Source: Cocos nucifera
Lineage: Eukaryota; Streptophyta; Magnoliopsida; Arecales; Arecaceae
Assembly: GCA_006176705.1 (NCBI GenBank)
Contig: QRFJ01000023.1
Location: forward strand, 394,501 to 458,500
Direction of reading: 5' to 3'
Length of the DNA stretch: 64,000 nt
A model generated the notes under the pieces. It saw only the letters and a program-made list of their open reading frames with translations. It did no database searches and had not been told where the DNA came from. The translations under genes and the position numbers were made by a program. Position 1 is the first letter of the stretch. Each line of letters begins with the position of its first letter. This document shows, in pieces, positions 43,330-55,640 of this stretch.

Positions 43330-43960
43330 TTGAATTTCAATCTATATTTGATCGAGGATCATTGGATCAGAGTGCATCTACGTGCGCATTTGAAAAGTCA
43401 TGCTCGACTGAAAAAAATGAGTGCTCATGCTTGAAAAAATTTCAAAAAAAAAGTTTGAACCTGAAAAAAATCTAAAAAAAATCTGAACTCGAAAAAAAAC
43501 TAAAAATATTTCTAAAAAAATTTAGAAAAAAATCTGAACATAAAAAAAATTTGAAAAAAAAAACTAAAGAAAAAAAAAGGGAGAGGGGGAAGGCACCTAC
43601 ATTCATTATGCAGGTGCCTTACCTTTTTTTTCTTCTAAGATTTTTTTAATTAAAAAAATATATAAAATAGAAAAAAAGATGCTTGAAGGCGTCTATATTT
43701 TAAATATAGGTACCTTCAGGGCATTTTTTTTTCTAAATTTTTTTGATTTTTTTTTAATTTTTTTTTTGAATTTTTTTTCCTAAATTTTTTTTCTGAATTT
43801 TTTTCAGGCAGCAGTAAGTTTTTTTTTTCTGAACTTTTTTCAGACGCATGCGCGCCTATTTTTTTCAGCCGATACGTCTTTTCAGACATGCATTTTAAGA
43901 TACGTGCAAATCGAACAATCGGAGATCTGACTAGATGTAGACTGAGCTCCGATCAATCGA
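43330..43960. mobile_element. Foldback element with long purine/pyrimidine arms
   Basis: The left arm (43,370-43,625: CATTTGAAAAGTCATGCTCG, ACTGAAAAAAATGAG, then many CTGAAAAAAAT-type strings) is the approximate reverse complement of the right arm (43,690-43,910: ...TTTTTTTCTGAATTTTTTT, TTTTTTTCAGCCGATACGTC). Inside sit two smaller hairpins, listed separately. There is no open frame. The outer ends are unclear. Confidence 0.65.
43590..43720. repeat. Pair of hairpins at the foldback centre
   Basis: First hairpin at about 43,593-43,621: AAGGCACCTACAT pairs with ATGCAGGTGCCTT with one mismatch. Second at about 43,687-43,721: GAAGGCGTCTATATTT pairs with AAATATAGGTACCTTC with two mismatches. The two stems resemble each other, so one may be a duplicate. 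Confidence 0.75.
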
Positions 43961-44057
43961 AGCCTAGTCTACCTCTCTCCTCTATATATATATAAAGTAA
44001 TACTCGATGAAGGGGCATCCTGGTGTTGCCAACTCATCTCCTCATGTGCTGCCACAT

Positions 44058-44062
44058 GGAAC
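44058..44062. repeat. Target-site duplication GGAAC (left copy)
   Basis: GGAAC precedes the second copia element and is repeated at 54,368-54,372 directly after it. This fixes both ends. Confidence 0.9.
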
Positions 44063-46228
44063 TAAAGGGAACAAGCAGGATTTCTAGTTTTGATTTTAAT
44101 TTTTTTTTTTAAAAATTACACAGCAAAAATGATTATTAATCATATTAATAATAAAAGCTACAAATCTAATTTGAAAATTCTATACTATTCAGGATCTAAT
44201 GTACATATATATGCATGCATATCTAAAAAATAAAATATCAAGTGTAGTAAAACTATTTTACTGCTTCTACGTATTCAAAATACGTTATCTTTTCATGGAT
44301 AGATGATCTCCATAATTTGATCTCCTCGGTGTAGATCTGATCGCCGCAATGCAGCCACACATGTGTCTGACCTCTACAGGTGATCCACATGAGGCCCTGA
44401 TTTTGATTAGTTTCTTTCGAGTACTAGCTCGCTACAGAAATCTTTGATGTCTGATATCAGATCGAACTTCTTTGATCTTCTTCACCAGCTCTTCGGATGC
44501 TCCGATTTGCCAATATAGATAAGAGATGCAGGAGGTTATCCTTCTAGATCCATGAACTCACGACCTTCATAGCTCATAATCTAGATCCCAAACCCTAGAT
44601 TGATCCTAGGGTATGCACACACCCAAAACCCTGCGCCTAGAATTCTTTCTCCTATTTTTCACGCACGCAGAGAAGAGACTTTCTCTTCTCTTCATTGGTT
44701 CTCTCCTCTCTTCGTGTGTCCTCTCTTTCTTCTATTTTTGCACGCACAAAAATAGGTATTTTATAGATGCGCACAGCATAAGAGAGGCATGAGGAAGAGT
44801 TCTAGATGGTTTGCAATTCAATCTCAAACTCTTTTTGAATTTGAATTTCAATCAGATTTTATCCATCAAGAGTGCGTGATAAGAAAGAACGCACGCCTTC
44901 ATGTGCGTGGGTTTCTTCACGAAAATAATCTTTCTTGTGGAGAAAATATGGTGCAAATCTGGGTGATATGGTGCATGAGAAGACTAGTCAAACTAGTCTC
45001 TTATTTGACATCCAATTAAACTAATCCAATCTAAATAGGTTAGGTCCAATTAGACTAGATTAAATCCAACTTATTTAGGCTTAGTTAAATCCTAATCAAA
45101 TAAAAAAATAATCAAGTCAAATCTCTGATCAAATCAGAGATCAAACCTCCTTGATGATTAGATCATCTCATAACCTAATCGGATCAAATCCAAATGAATC
45201 CAATTCAATTGATTTTGATAAAAAATAATCACTCAATCAAATTAAGTTAATTAGCGATCAAATCACTAATTAATTTTTCATTGATCAGTCATTAGATAGA
45301 GTAGAAACTTTTAGTGTGTGTGACTCCATAGGTTCAAACCTAAACCAGTAGCACAGGAATCAATATTTTATACTAATCGAAGTGACCATCCAACAATGGT
45401 ACCCGACGTCCAGATAGATCGAATGGTGTAGTTATAACATTCATAACCTACGTAAATGTGGTTACTGTATAATTCATCCCTTTAATCTCTATGCATAGGA
45501 TGACTTTAGGATTTGATTGTCAACCCTAGAAGATACATCCAAATCGTATCTCAAAGCAATTAGTCCTGTGACCCCTCACAAGAACTACCCTGGCCAAGGC
45601 TTTGCTAAATTGAAATACTAGTGAACACAACTTCTGAGTCCAAGAGTAGCCAATCCCATTTTTACTCATGCACCGACTCCTCAAGTACTTGACTGCACCT
45701 AAAAATTTTTAATTACTGAATTAGAAATTCAGATAATTCAGCACCGAAGCACCGTGAGTTACTTGAAAGTCACCACATGGTGATCTCAAGTCAGAGAGAT
45801 ACTTATGCCCATATTTCATCAGAGTAATTTTTGACAGTAGAAAAGCTCTAGAGTTGATCACGTTCAGTGCAGATGTACCCCTACATCTCACCTGTATGCT
45901 ATACTAGTGTCTCTACACTCCTTGGTTAAGAGGACAACCAACCTATATGGCATATAACGATCTATACTCAATAAATATTATTGTCCTTAATAACAACGTT
46001 TCATTGATCATGAACTATTTTAAGGACTAAATGATAAATTCTTCTTTATCGATTCTAAATAGTCCTAAAAACTTCATCACATCATATAGGAGTTCATTAG
46101 AAGATGAAAGATTTATGATGAAAAAGTCAGAATAACTTTTATTCAATTAATAATTTATATATAATTATATTAATTAGCTTAATCATTAACAGGTTAACGA
46201 TTAGCTTTAGAATACTATTTTCAATAAT
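44063..46228 (-). repeat. 3' LTR of the second copia element
   Basis: It matches 52,201-54,367 along its whole length without large gaps. Its outer end (44,063) lies next to GGAAC. Its inner end near 46,228 adjoins the reverse of a polypurine tract (TCTTCCACTTGGCC on plus, that is GGCCAAGTGGAAGA on minus). Confidence 0.9.
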
Positions 46229-46242
46229 CTTCCACTTGGCCT
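46229..46242 (-). promoter_or_regulatory. Polypurine tract of the second copia element
   Basis: On the minus strand GGCCAAGTGGAAGA directly precedes the 3' LTR. Confidence 0.8.
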
Positions 46243-46900
46243 AAAGTCAATCGGTGCAGTATCGTATACCCATTTTTGACTTGAAGTTGTCGAACTTCTT
46301 CACCGCAATGGCTTTAGTAAATGGATCGATCATGTTCTCCTTTCCGTCGATCAACGTCATCTCATGAAGATCAACATCATCTTGATCCACGATCTCCCAA
46401 ACAAGATAGAAGCGGTGCAAAATGTGCTTCATCCACTGGTGTGCTTTGGATTTCTTCGCCTGAGTAATAGCTTCAGAGCTGTCATTAAAAAGTAGAACTG
46501 GACCATCGAGGGAGGATGCTACTCCGAGCTCGGTGATGAACTTTTTCAGTCACACCATTTTTTTGACACCATCTGATACAGCAACATACTCTGCCTCACA
46601 CACTGAATTGACCATGATGTGCTATTTAAAATTTTTTCAGCAGACAGCACTACCATTAAGGATAAATATATATTCCGACACGTTTTTGCTATCATCGTGA
46701 TCAAACTAAAAATTGAAGTCTGTAAACCTCATAAGTTTCAAGTCCGAATCATCATAAACAAGCCACTGGATCTTAGTATTTCTTAAATACTTTAGGATGA
46801 TTTTAACATCCTTCCAGTAGTTCTTTTCTGAATCAGATTGGTATTTACTCGCTACTCCTAGTGAGTATGCCACATCTAGTTGCATACATGTTATGGCATA
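46243..46900 (-). pseudogene. Copia RNase H, decayed
   Basis: On the minus strand the relic of the D-x-D box (TDFNF near 46,735), CEAEYVAVSDGVKKM (46,590) and the closing part with GKENMIDPFTKAIAV and FKSKMGIRYCTD (46,250-46,350) are visible across several stops. The last 61 codons are open. Confidence 0.8.
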
Positions 46901-47850
46901 TATAATAGAATCTACTATCGAAGCATATGGAATTCTACTAATATGCTCTTTCTCTTGAGGTATTGTCGGACAATCCCTCTTCGATAGAAAAATTTCATGG
47001 CCTATCGGTAGATAGCCTTTCTTGAAATAGCACAGTGTCTATGCATGTGAATTGGGACAATTCAAGCAATCTTTTAGATCTATTTCTATAGAACTTCATC
47101 CCTAAGATGTAGGAAGCTTCTTTTAGATCCTTCATGAAGAACTATGATGATAGCCAGATCTTTATTTCTTATAATATCGGAACATCATTTTCGATTAAGA
47201 GAATATCATCCACATACAGAATGAGGAATATAACTACTGAACTATTAGCCCACTTATATATACAAGATTCTTCTTCATTCTTAACAAAGCCATACGTCTT
47301 GATCGTCCTATCGAAACGTATGTTTTAACTCCAAGATGCCTACTTCAGTTCATAAATGAACATTTGAAGCTTATACACCTTGGACTCATCTATGAATGTA
47401 AAATCTTCAGATTGTATCATATACACCTCTTCATCTAGCTCTCCATTTAGGAAAGCTATTTTCACATTCATCTACCAGATTTTATAGTTCAGATGCACAG
47501 CTATCGCAAGCATGATTTGAATGGATTTGAGCATTGCCACAAAAGAAAACATCTCGTCATAGTCAATATCATAATGTTGATGATATCCTTTGACAACCAG
47601 ATGAGTTTTATAGGTCTCCATCTTTTTGTTTGTGCCTCTTTTTCTTTTGAAGATCCACTTATATCCTATGAGTTTTATTCCTTCAGATGGGTCAATCAAT
47701 ATCCATACATCGTTGACCTTCATGGATCCCATTTCGGATCTCATGGCCTTAAGCAATTTTTTAGAGTCGGATCTCTGCATTGCATCCATATAGGTGATCG
47801 AATCCTCATCGCTCTCATCGAGTTCGACAGGATCTCTATCCTGGATCAAA
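46901..47850 (-). pseudogene. Copia reverse transcriptase, decayed
   Basis: On the minus strand: LLKAMRSEMGSMKVNDVW (about 47,750), IGYKWIFKRKRG (47,660), YKTHLVVKGYHQ (47,600), then after a stop MNVKIAFLNGELDEEVYM (47,460) and LYVDDILLIENDVP (about 47,220). YVDD is intact; the first catalytic Asp of the DVKTAF block is Asn. Confidence 0.87.
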
Positions 47851-47979
47851 AAACCATAGTATCTATCCGACTAATATGGTACTCTACCAGATCACCTTAA
47901 GGGTGCAGGTTCAGTAGGCTCCGAATCTGATTAAATCAAATTTGGTTCAGGTTCAGCTACTTATGTCGGTTCTTCCATC

Positions 47980-48890
47980 CATCAAATTTTCAAATTCGAT
48001 CTTAGAGGCATTAGTCCCTTCACAAAGAAATTTTTTTCTAAAAAGACTGCCTTAAGACTAATAAACATCTTATGTTCATCAGCTAGGTAAAAGTAATACC
48101 CTTTGATCTTTTTTGGGTATCCTATAAAGCTATACTTGTCAGACCTAGGTCTGAGCTTGTCCGTTACTAAACATTTGACATAAGTCGGACACCCCCAAAT
48201 CCTAAGGTATGAAAGTACTGATTTACGCCCTGTCCACATCTCATATGGTATTTAGAAACAGACTTACTCGGAACCTATTCAGAATATAACAAGCTAACTC
48301 GAGCGCATATCCCAAAAAAAAATCGACAGATCGACAAACCCCATCATAGATTGAACTATGTCCAACAGGATTCGATTTCTCCTTTCGGACACACCATTAT
48401 GCTGTAGTATTTCAGAAGGAGTCCATTGGAAGAGAATCCCATTCTTTTCAAGATATGTCAGAAAATCACTGAAAAGGTACTTATCCCCTCGATCAGATCG
48501 AAGAGTTTTAATACTCTTTTCAGTTTGCTTTTCTATTTTATTATAGAATAGTTTGAACATTTCAAATGATTCCGACTTATGCTTCATTAAATAGACATAT
48601 CCATATCTTGATAGATCATCTGTAAAGATTATGAAGTAGAAATATCCATCTCTAGCATTTATACTCATGGATCCACATACATCAGTACTAGACCCAGGAG
48701 TTCACTGGCACGTTCATCCTTTTCAATAAAAGATGACTTGGTAATCTTTTCAAGAAGACATGACTCACAAGTCAAAAGTGATTCACAATCACTGACCTCA
48801 AGAATTCTTTCTTGAGCCAACATGTTTATTCTGTTCTTATTGATGTGACCTAGCCTACAATGCCAAAGATAGACATCTGACACATCATCT
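47980..48890 (-). pseudogene. Copia integrase, decayed
   Basis: Minus-strand reading in order: gag-pre-integrase segment VYLWHCRLGHINKNRINML and CESCLLEKI (48,870-48,750); catalytic core with FIIFTDDLSRYGYVYLMKHK and LRSDRGDKY, then NGVSERRNR (48,660-48,340), which holds the D-D-E residues; and the C-terminal RIWGCPTYVK and FIGYPKKIKGYYFY (48,200-48,080). Frame breaks separate the three parts. Confidence 0.88.
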
Positions 48891-49330
48891 ATTTTAGGAT
48901 ATTTATCGAAGGTTTGTACTATGTTAACAGACTGTGATAATAGATAAATTTTATTATTTAATTATCCAACACAAACTGTAATACCATTCAAAATGATATC
49001 TTAAAAATTTGCTTTTATTGAAAATTGATAACTGTTCTTAGTCAAAAAGTCTATAGAAATTACATTCAATAAAAAACTTGGACAAAAATGACAATCACTA
49101 AGAATAACTCTATGAGAATTGATTACAAGGTTCATAACTCCTAAAGCTAGAACTAGGACTTGTCTTCCATCTCCAACGTTTAGAAATCTCTTATCTTCAC
49201 CAAATCTCCTACTGATCTAAAAATTCTACATCGAATTACAAATATGATAAGGACTTTCAGTATTTAATACTTAGATAGTAGTATCATAAATTGAGAAGTT
49301 GCAAGGTATTATCATATAATTACCTTGCCT
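48891..49330 (-). pseudogene. Copia protease region, strongly decayed
   Basis: Between gag and integrase on the minus strand, fragments such as RFLNVGDGRQVLVLALG (about 49,190) and LSDCHFCPSFLLNVISI (about 49,090) correspond to the protease and its linker. The catalytic triad is not readable with confidence. Confidence 0.6.
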
Positions 49331-49359
49331 AGCAACTACTTCTTTCTTGGCTTATTTGG

Positions 49360-50181
49360 ATCTAGGGTGGCAATGTATTGAGGATAGTTTCTCTTTTAAT
49401 GCCCCTGCTTCTTGCAAAAGAAGCACTCCGTCTGGCTCTGATCGGGCTTGCGCTTCTTAGTCTGACCTTGTGCAGACATCCCAGCATGCGACTGTACCTT
49501 CTTGCTCTTCTTCTTCTTATTCTTCTTTCCTTTTTTAAAGGATCGATCAGAAGAAGATCCTTCCACAACATTGACCGACCCCTTTTGGAGCTGATGATCC
49601 TTCTCAAAGTTCTATAATAACCCCAATAACCCATGGTAGTTCATTGCAGACTTTGTCATTCTGAAATGAGTAAGAAATGGAAGAAAGAACTTGGACAATG
49701 AATTCATGATTGCATCCTTCCCGAGCTGCTCATGAGAAAAATATCCAGCTTACTCAGGCATTTAATCAACTCGATCATGTACAATACATGATCAGTGACT
49801 GACGCCCCATCCCTTATGAGCGTTGAAAATGGCACAACTAGTCTTATGTCTTTTAACGTCGTCAGGCATGCCAAAGAAGTCATTCAATATTTGAAGCATC
49901 TTCTCGAGCTGGGTATTCTCGAACATGCGGCTGAACTCATCATTTATTATCGCCAGCATAATGCATCGAATGATGGTGCGGTCATTAAGCCACTTCTGGT
50001 AAGTGTCTCTCACCGCGTCAATATTGTTCGGGGCTGGCTCCTTAGATGCTGGGTCAGTCAATATATATAAGATCCATTTATGCTCCAGGACAATCTTCAA
50101 CTTTCTATACCAGCTATCGAAGTTGAGTCCTATGAGTTTGTCATTGTCCAACAATGATCGAAGCGATAGGATAGTGGTCAT
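49360..50181 (-). pseudogene. Copia gag with broken zinc knuckle
   Basis: It opens at 50,181 with MTTILSLRSLLDNDKLIGLN and FDSWYRKLKIVLEHK, the UBN2-type gag start of plant copia elements, and stays open for 129 codons to 49,792. The Lys/Arg-rich linker and the knuckle follow: ECFFCKKQGH then a stop then KRNYPQ near 49,430-49,385, where the last cysteine is Tyr. Confidence 0.87.
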
Positions 50182-52185
50182 TTCTACATAAAAGAAAAAC
50201 CATAGACCTCATTAGTATATGAATTATTTACTCTAAAGATTTGGACTTTAGTCTAAAGATTCTTCCATTATTTTATTCGAGTCGATAGCTTCTACCTCTA
50301 ATTCGAGAAATTATCCCTAATTTTTTAGTGTGTACTGGAATCCACATAGACTATACATGAGCATAAATTTGGTTGGTTAACCCGTGTGCATCTATGGATA
50401 GGTTCATAACCAATTGCTTCATCAAACAACTTCTAGTAGTTTATAATTTTGCCCCAGAAGTTCAATCAGTAGAATTTGGCCTCCATTGAAAAGATCCAGT
50501 TAGGTCCAACCATTAACATGACTATATTTAGTGCATCAAACTAATGAATGATTAGGTTCGATCTTGGCCAACCAATCTGACCATCATTAAAAAGATACGA
50601 CCAAATTATCATATTATAAATGATAATTTCATTTGTCAATAAGCACCAGGTCTTTGGAATGATTATTAAACTAATCGATCCATTATCACTCAACTTAATG
50701 AGAGGCTATGACTTAGTTATTATCATAACTTTATCATTTTAAGAACCTAATAATTTTAAAAAATTTTATTAATTAATTTTAAAAAGAATTAATCAGCCAA
50801 TTTGGATCCTCTCACTGACTTCACCAAGTTAGATCAATAAGAACCTAATTAAAGCCAGTATTAGGAGCACCTAAATCAGTCAAACTGATTTACCTAATTG
50901 ATATGGATGAGTCCAAATCATCAAGTGGTCTAATCAAAATCTAATTCACCAGAATGGCCAAGTAAGTGAGATCAGTCGAAGGAATATGCTATTAACTCAT
51001 CAAAGAATTAAAAATCATTGGTCTGAGCTGCCAAACTTATCTTAGATACCATCTGATGTATTAGTTTTAATTTTGACCAATCTAGTAATTTTAGATTCGA
51101 TCGCGAAGCCATGAATCAAGTTCATTTGGTTCTCGTTAAAGGCATGGGCTTAACAAACTACAACTATTATAATTTGATCTAAAGAGTTCTTGACCTAATC
51201 TAAATCAATATTTAATTAGATTTGATCAATTATTCTAATTTATATTATTCTTTTAACTAATCTTAGGTCTAATCTAATTAATGGATCTAATTCGACTAAT
51301 CCGATAATCCATAATTTTATGATCAATATCTTAGAATCTTTAATTCATAATTCTAGATCCTTATTAATCATGCTTAATTCTTAATTAAGTTTAAGACTGA
51401 GAATTAGGTTTCGACATTTCAAAAATATCTTTTTTAAATTTTGAAAGGTTATCTATATCCTATCACTATTTTACTAAATTGATCAACTTATTTCAAAAAT
51501 GGATCGACTTATTTCATAAATAAGCACTAGATGTATATTTGATTTCATAAAACTAGCCAATAGACATTGAGCCAACTTCTCAATCAGGCTAGCTTGGATT
51601 CCATCCGAGTTGGCTCGAACAGAAGTTGAGTTGGCTCGATTTTTGAGACAGCCAGCTCAGAAAAAAGTCAGAAGTCAAACATTCCTGTTGAGCAAACTCA
51701 AATCCTATCCAAGCAGACCCGAATTAAAGCCAAGCAGGCTCGATTTCTAATCGAGTTGGCTAGAGCATCAATTCAGAAAGTGTATCATGGCTGGCATGCT
51801 AGTCGAGCTAGCTTAATTTCTGAGCAACCTGACTCGACTGGCATACAGAACCTTCCTAAGATCCTATTCATGTTTAATCTAAATCTATGTACTCTACATA
51901 AAAAATCATGAAACTATTTAGATCTAATCTAAATACTAAATCATGATAAAATTTAGATTAAATATGTTCAATCATATCATAAAAATCATTAGATCTAATC
52001 TAAAGTTTTTGTTATTAGTATTATAGATCGCAACGTACCAGGATAATCTTTTCACTGTCGGGGTAAATCTTACAGTAGGACAACCTACAGTCTGTGCAAT
52101 GATTATTTTTTTTCAGATCAGATTATTATTTAAATCTAATCTAAAAATAATCTAAAATATGCATATATCATACATCAAAGAACTT
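50182..52185 (-). other. Leader of the second copia element
   Basis: About 2.0 kb without coding content. A block at about 50,950-51,060 resembles 18,640-18,756 of the first copia leader (minus-strand GATAAGTTTGGCA, GAGTTAATAGCATATTCCTT, TCTCACTTACTTGGCC). On minus, near 52,090-52,060, GTAGGTTGTCCTAC forms a small hairpin close to the primer site. Confidence 0.65.
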
Positions 52186-52198
52186 GGCTCTGATACCA
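52186..52198 (-). promoter_or_regulatory. Primer binding site for initiator Met-tRNA (second copia)
   Basis: GGCTCTGATACCA on plus is the reverse complement of TGGTATCAGAGCC. It lies two bases from the 5' LTR end. Confidence 0.93.
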
Positions 52199-52200
52199 AT

Positions 52201-54367
52201 TGAAGGAAATGTACGGGAATTTTAGCTTTGATTTTAAAAACTTTTTCCAAAGATTGCACAGTGGAAATGATTATTAATCATATTAATAATAAAAGCTACA
52301 GATCTAATCTAAAAATCCTACACTATGTAGGATCTAATGTACATATATATGCATGCATATCTGAAAAATAAAATATCAAGTGTAGTAAAACTATTTTACA
52401 TTTCTATATGTTCAGAATACGTTACTTTTTTATGGATAGATGATCTCCATAATTTGATCTTCTTGGTGTAGATCTGATCATCGTGATACAGCCACACATT
52501 CATCTGGCCTCTATAGGTAATCCATATGAGGTCCTAATCTCGATCAGTTCCTTCCAAGTGCTAGCTCGCTATAGGAATCTTTGATGGCTAATATTAGATC
52601 GAACTTTTTCAATTTTCTTCACTGACTCTTCGGACACTCCAATTTGTTGATGTAGATAAGAGATGTAGGAGGTTATCCTTCCATATCTGTGAACTCATGA
52701 CCCTCGTAGCTCACAATCTAGAATCCAAATCCTAGACTGATCCTAGGGTATGCACACACCCAAAACCCTACGCCTAGAACTCTTTCTTTTATTTTTCACG
52801 CACGTAGAGAAAAGACTTTCTCTTCTCTTCATTGGTTCTCTCCTCTTTTCATGTGTCCTCTCTTTCTTCTATTTTTGCACGCACAAAAATGGTATTTTAT
52901 AGATATGCACAGCACAAGGGAGGTGTGAGGAAGAGTTCTAAATGGTTTGCACTTCAATCTTAAACTCTTTTTGAGTTTGAATTTCAATCAGATTTTATCC
53001 ATCAAGGGCGCATGAGAAGGAAGAATGCACGCCTTCATATGCGTGGGTTTCTTCACGAAAACAATCCTTTTCATAGAGAAAATATGGTGCAAATTTGGAT
53101 CCTGTGGCACATGAAAAGACTAGTCAAACTAGTTTCTTATTTGACATCCAATTAAACCAATCCAATCTAAATTGGTTAGGCCCAATTAGATCAGATTAAA
53201 TTCAACTTATTTAGGCTTAATTAGGCTCAGTTAAATTCTAATCAAATCAAAAATTAATCAAGCCAAATCTCTGATCAAATCAGAGATCAAACCTCCTTGA
53301 TGATTAGATCATCTCATAACCTAATCGGGTTAAATCCAAATGAATTCAATTCAATTGGTTTTGATAAAAAATAATCACTCAACCAAATTAAATTAATTAA
53401 TGATCAAATTATTAATTAATCTTTCATTGATCAGCCATTAGATCGAGTAGGAACTCCTAGTGTATGTGATCTCGTAGGTTCAAACCTAAGTCGGTAGCAC
53501 AGAAACTAATTTTCTATACTAATCAAAATGACCATCTAGCAAAGGTACCCAATGTTCGGATAGGCTGAATGGTGCAGTCGCAACATTCAGAACCTATGTG
53601 AATATAGTTACCACATAATTTATCCATTTGACCTCTGTGCATAGGATGACTTTAGGATTTGACTGTCAATTCTAGAAGATACATCCAAATCGTGTCTCAA
53701 AGCAGTTAGTTCTGTGACCCTTCACAAAGACTACCTTGGCCAAGATTTTGCTAAACTGAAATACTATCGAACACAACTCCTGAGTCCAGGAGTGGTCAAT
53801 CCCATCTTGACTCACATACTTACTCCTCAAGTATTTGACTGTATGCAAAAATCTTTCATCACTGAATTAAAAATTTAGATAGTTCGGCACCAAAGTACAG
53901 TGAATTGCTTGAAAGTCACCATGGTGATCTCAAATCAGAGAGACACTTATGCCCATGTTCCATCAGAGCAATTTTTAATAGTAGAAAAGCTTTAGAGTTG
54001 ATCACGTTCAGTGTAGATGTATCCCTACATCTCACCTGCATGACATACCAGTGTCTCCACACTCTTTGGTTAAAAGAACAACCAACCTATATGGCACACA
54101 ATGACCTATACTCGATAAAAGTTATCATCCTTGATAACAACATATTATTGATCATGAACTATTTTAAGAACTAAATGATAAATCCTTCTTTATCGATTCT
54201 AAATAGTCCTAAAAACTTTATCACATTAGACATGAGTTCATTAGAAAAAAGATTTATGATGAAAAAGTCAGATTAACTTTTATTCAATTAATAATTTATA
54301 TATAATTACATAAATTAGCTCAATCGTTAATAGGCTAACGATTGACTTTGGAACACTATTCCTAACA
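52201..54367 (-). repeat. 5' LTR of the second copia element
   Basis: Minus-strand start TGTTAGGAATAGTGTTCC at 54,367 and end CCTTCA at 52,201. It is 2,167 bp, one base different in length from the other LTR by my boundaries. The promoter should fire leftwards into the element. Confidence 0.9.
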
Positions 54368-54372
54368 GGAAC
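54368..54372. repeat. Target-site duplication GGAAC (right copy)
   Basis: Right partner of 44,058-44,062. The interrupted Helitron sequence continues with AGCCTTCCATCCGTTTGGAC a few bases on. Confidence 0.9.
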
Positions 54373-54620
54373 CTAGTAAGCCTTCCATCCGTTTGGACTC
54401 CCAATAATGAAAAAAAAACCCTTCCCATCGGGCTCCTACGAGTGCCAAGGTCAGAACCAGTCTGACGAGGGGATGGCATTAGGAGCCTCTGCGGTGGTGC
54501 AGTAGCGGAGGAGGGAGAGACAGGAAGGAAAAGTGGTCCCAAGCAGTGGCCCTCCCATTAGGCTCCTATGATCATCGGGGTTAGAACCAATCTGGCTAAG
54601 GGACGATTCAAAAGCCTTCA

Positions 54621-54640
54621 CCCCCCCCCCCCCCCCCCCC
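54621..54640 (+). repeat. Homopolymer of 20 C
   Basis: Twenty consecutive C bases in the GC-rich insert of Helitron B. The length is likely unstable and could be a sequencing estimate. Confidence 0.9.
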
Positions 54641-54644
54641 TCCT

Positions 54645-55130
54645 GTAGTTCCACACGCTCACCACGTCGACAACTCCAGCGATGTCGCCAGGAACTCCTT
54701 TGCCCTTGGCCATTCCCATCCTCCCCATCCACCGCCGCAAGCCGTAGGCACGATCAGGAATATGTCCGGCATAAATGGGATCCAAAGCCATGGCAGCTCC
54801 CAATCTACCACTCGCATCACCCACGCCAGTCCCCGCCTCACCCTCGATGCCCCCTCACCTCCAACCGAAACACCCCCCCAAAGTTCCACATGGTCATCAC
54901 TGCCCCCGACTCCAGCGGTGCCATCAGAAACTCCTTCATCCTCGGCCATTTCCATCCTTCCCGTCCACCACCACTGACCGTAGGCACAGCCAGGAATATG
55001 TTCGGCACCAACGGGATCCGTAGCCATGGCAGCGCCTAGTCTGCCACCCACATCACCCATGCCAGTCCCCACCTTACCCTCGACGCCCCCCTCACATCCA
55101 ACCGGAACACCCCCCCACAGTTCCACAAGC
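54645..55130. repeat. GC-rich tandem repeat, ~236-bp unit, two copies plus
   Basis: TTCCAC begins the unit at 54,649, 54,884 and 55,121. Within each copy AACTCC, CATTCCCATCC/CATTTCCATCC, AGGAATATGT and CATCACCCACGCCAGTCCCC/CATCACCCATGCCAGTCCCC recur. Several open frames of 65-155 codons cross it on both strands, none in a family I know. It may derive from a captured host gene fragment later duplicated. Confidence 0.8.
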
Positions 55131-55389
55131 TCACCACCGCTGAGGAGGAGGAGGAGGTGGAGGGAGGGGTGTTATGGTGATCGCCAGAGAGGAAGGCGGC
55201 GAGGAGCTACAGAAGATGGCTGAGGCGAGGGAGAGGAGGTGGACGTTGGTCCGGCACCGCGAGGGGGGTTAGTCGGTGGGGCCAGAGGGGAGGGGGACGT
55301 AGGCGATGGCGAGCGGGGTGTAGGACTCAAGGTGGCAGCCATCCATAGGCCGGATCAAGTCACTGTCCTTCGATGATTCGACTCATCGC

Positions 55390-55640
55390 CTAAGCTTCCC
55401 TATTCGAAAGCGCGCAGCACCGCCGTCGGAGGAAGAGGGGAGTGGGGTTGGTGGCACCAGAGCCGGGGGAGGGATGGGATGGGGGTTAGTAGTCTCGAAG
55501 CAGGAGAGATGGTTTGGTAGTCGTGCAGACGGTAGGTGCGGCATGGACAACGGTGAGGCGATGCAGACGGCCGTGACCTGAGCCTCACGCGGTAAGGGCG
55601 AGGGGTGGGGGAGGCAGCGGGAGGAAGGGAAGAAAAAGGA
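55390..55640. repeat. GC-rich module shared between Helitrons B and C
   Basis: TTGGTGGCACCAGAGCCG, GGGGGTTAGTAGT, GGTTTGGTAGTCGTG and GCCGTGACCTGAGCCTCACG have close counterparts at 57,265-57,480 in element C. On the minus strand both copies open a proline-rich frame starting MRLRSR. It may be a gene piece captured before the two elements separated. Confidence 0.7.

Larger units (their letters stand above)
44063..54367 (-). mobile_element. Second Ty1/copia retrotransposon, minus orientation
   Basis: The element is 10,305 bp with LTRs of about 2.17 kb at 44,063-46,228 (3' LTR) and 52,201-54,367 (5' LTR), read on the minus strand. The primer site, long leader, gag, protease, integrase, reverse transcriptase and RNase H lie between. 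The TSD is GGAAC. It interrupts Helitron B. LTRs differ at about one site in six in the stretch I compared, mostly by transitions, and coding parts are full of stops, so it is much older than the copia element at 15.6 kb. The leader shares blocks with that element, so the two are related. Confidence 0.93.

Noticed and set aside
54659..55126. A 155-codon minus-strand Gly/Val/Trp-rich frame as a gene
   Set aside because: It crosses the 236-bp tandem repeat in a GC-rich region where stops are rare; the same peptide motifs repeat with the DNA unit and no family is recognisable.
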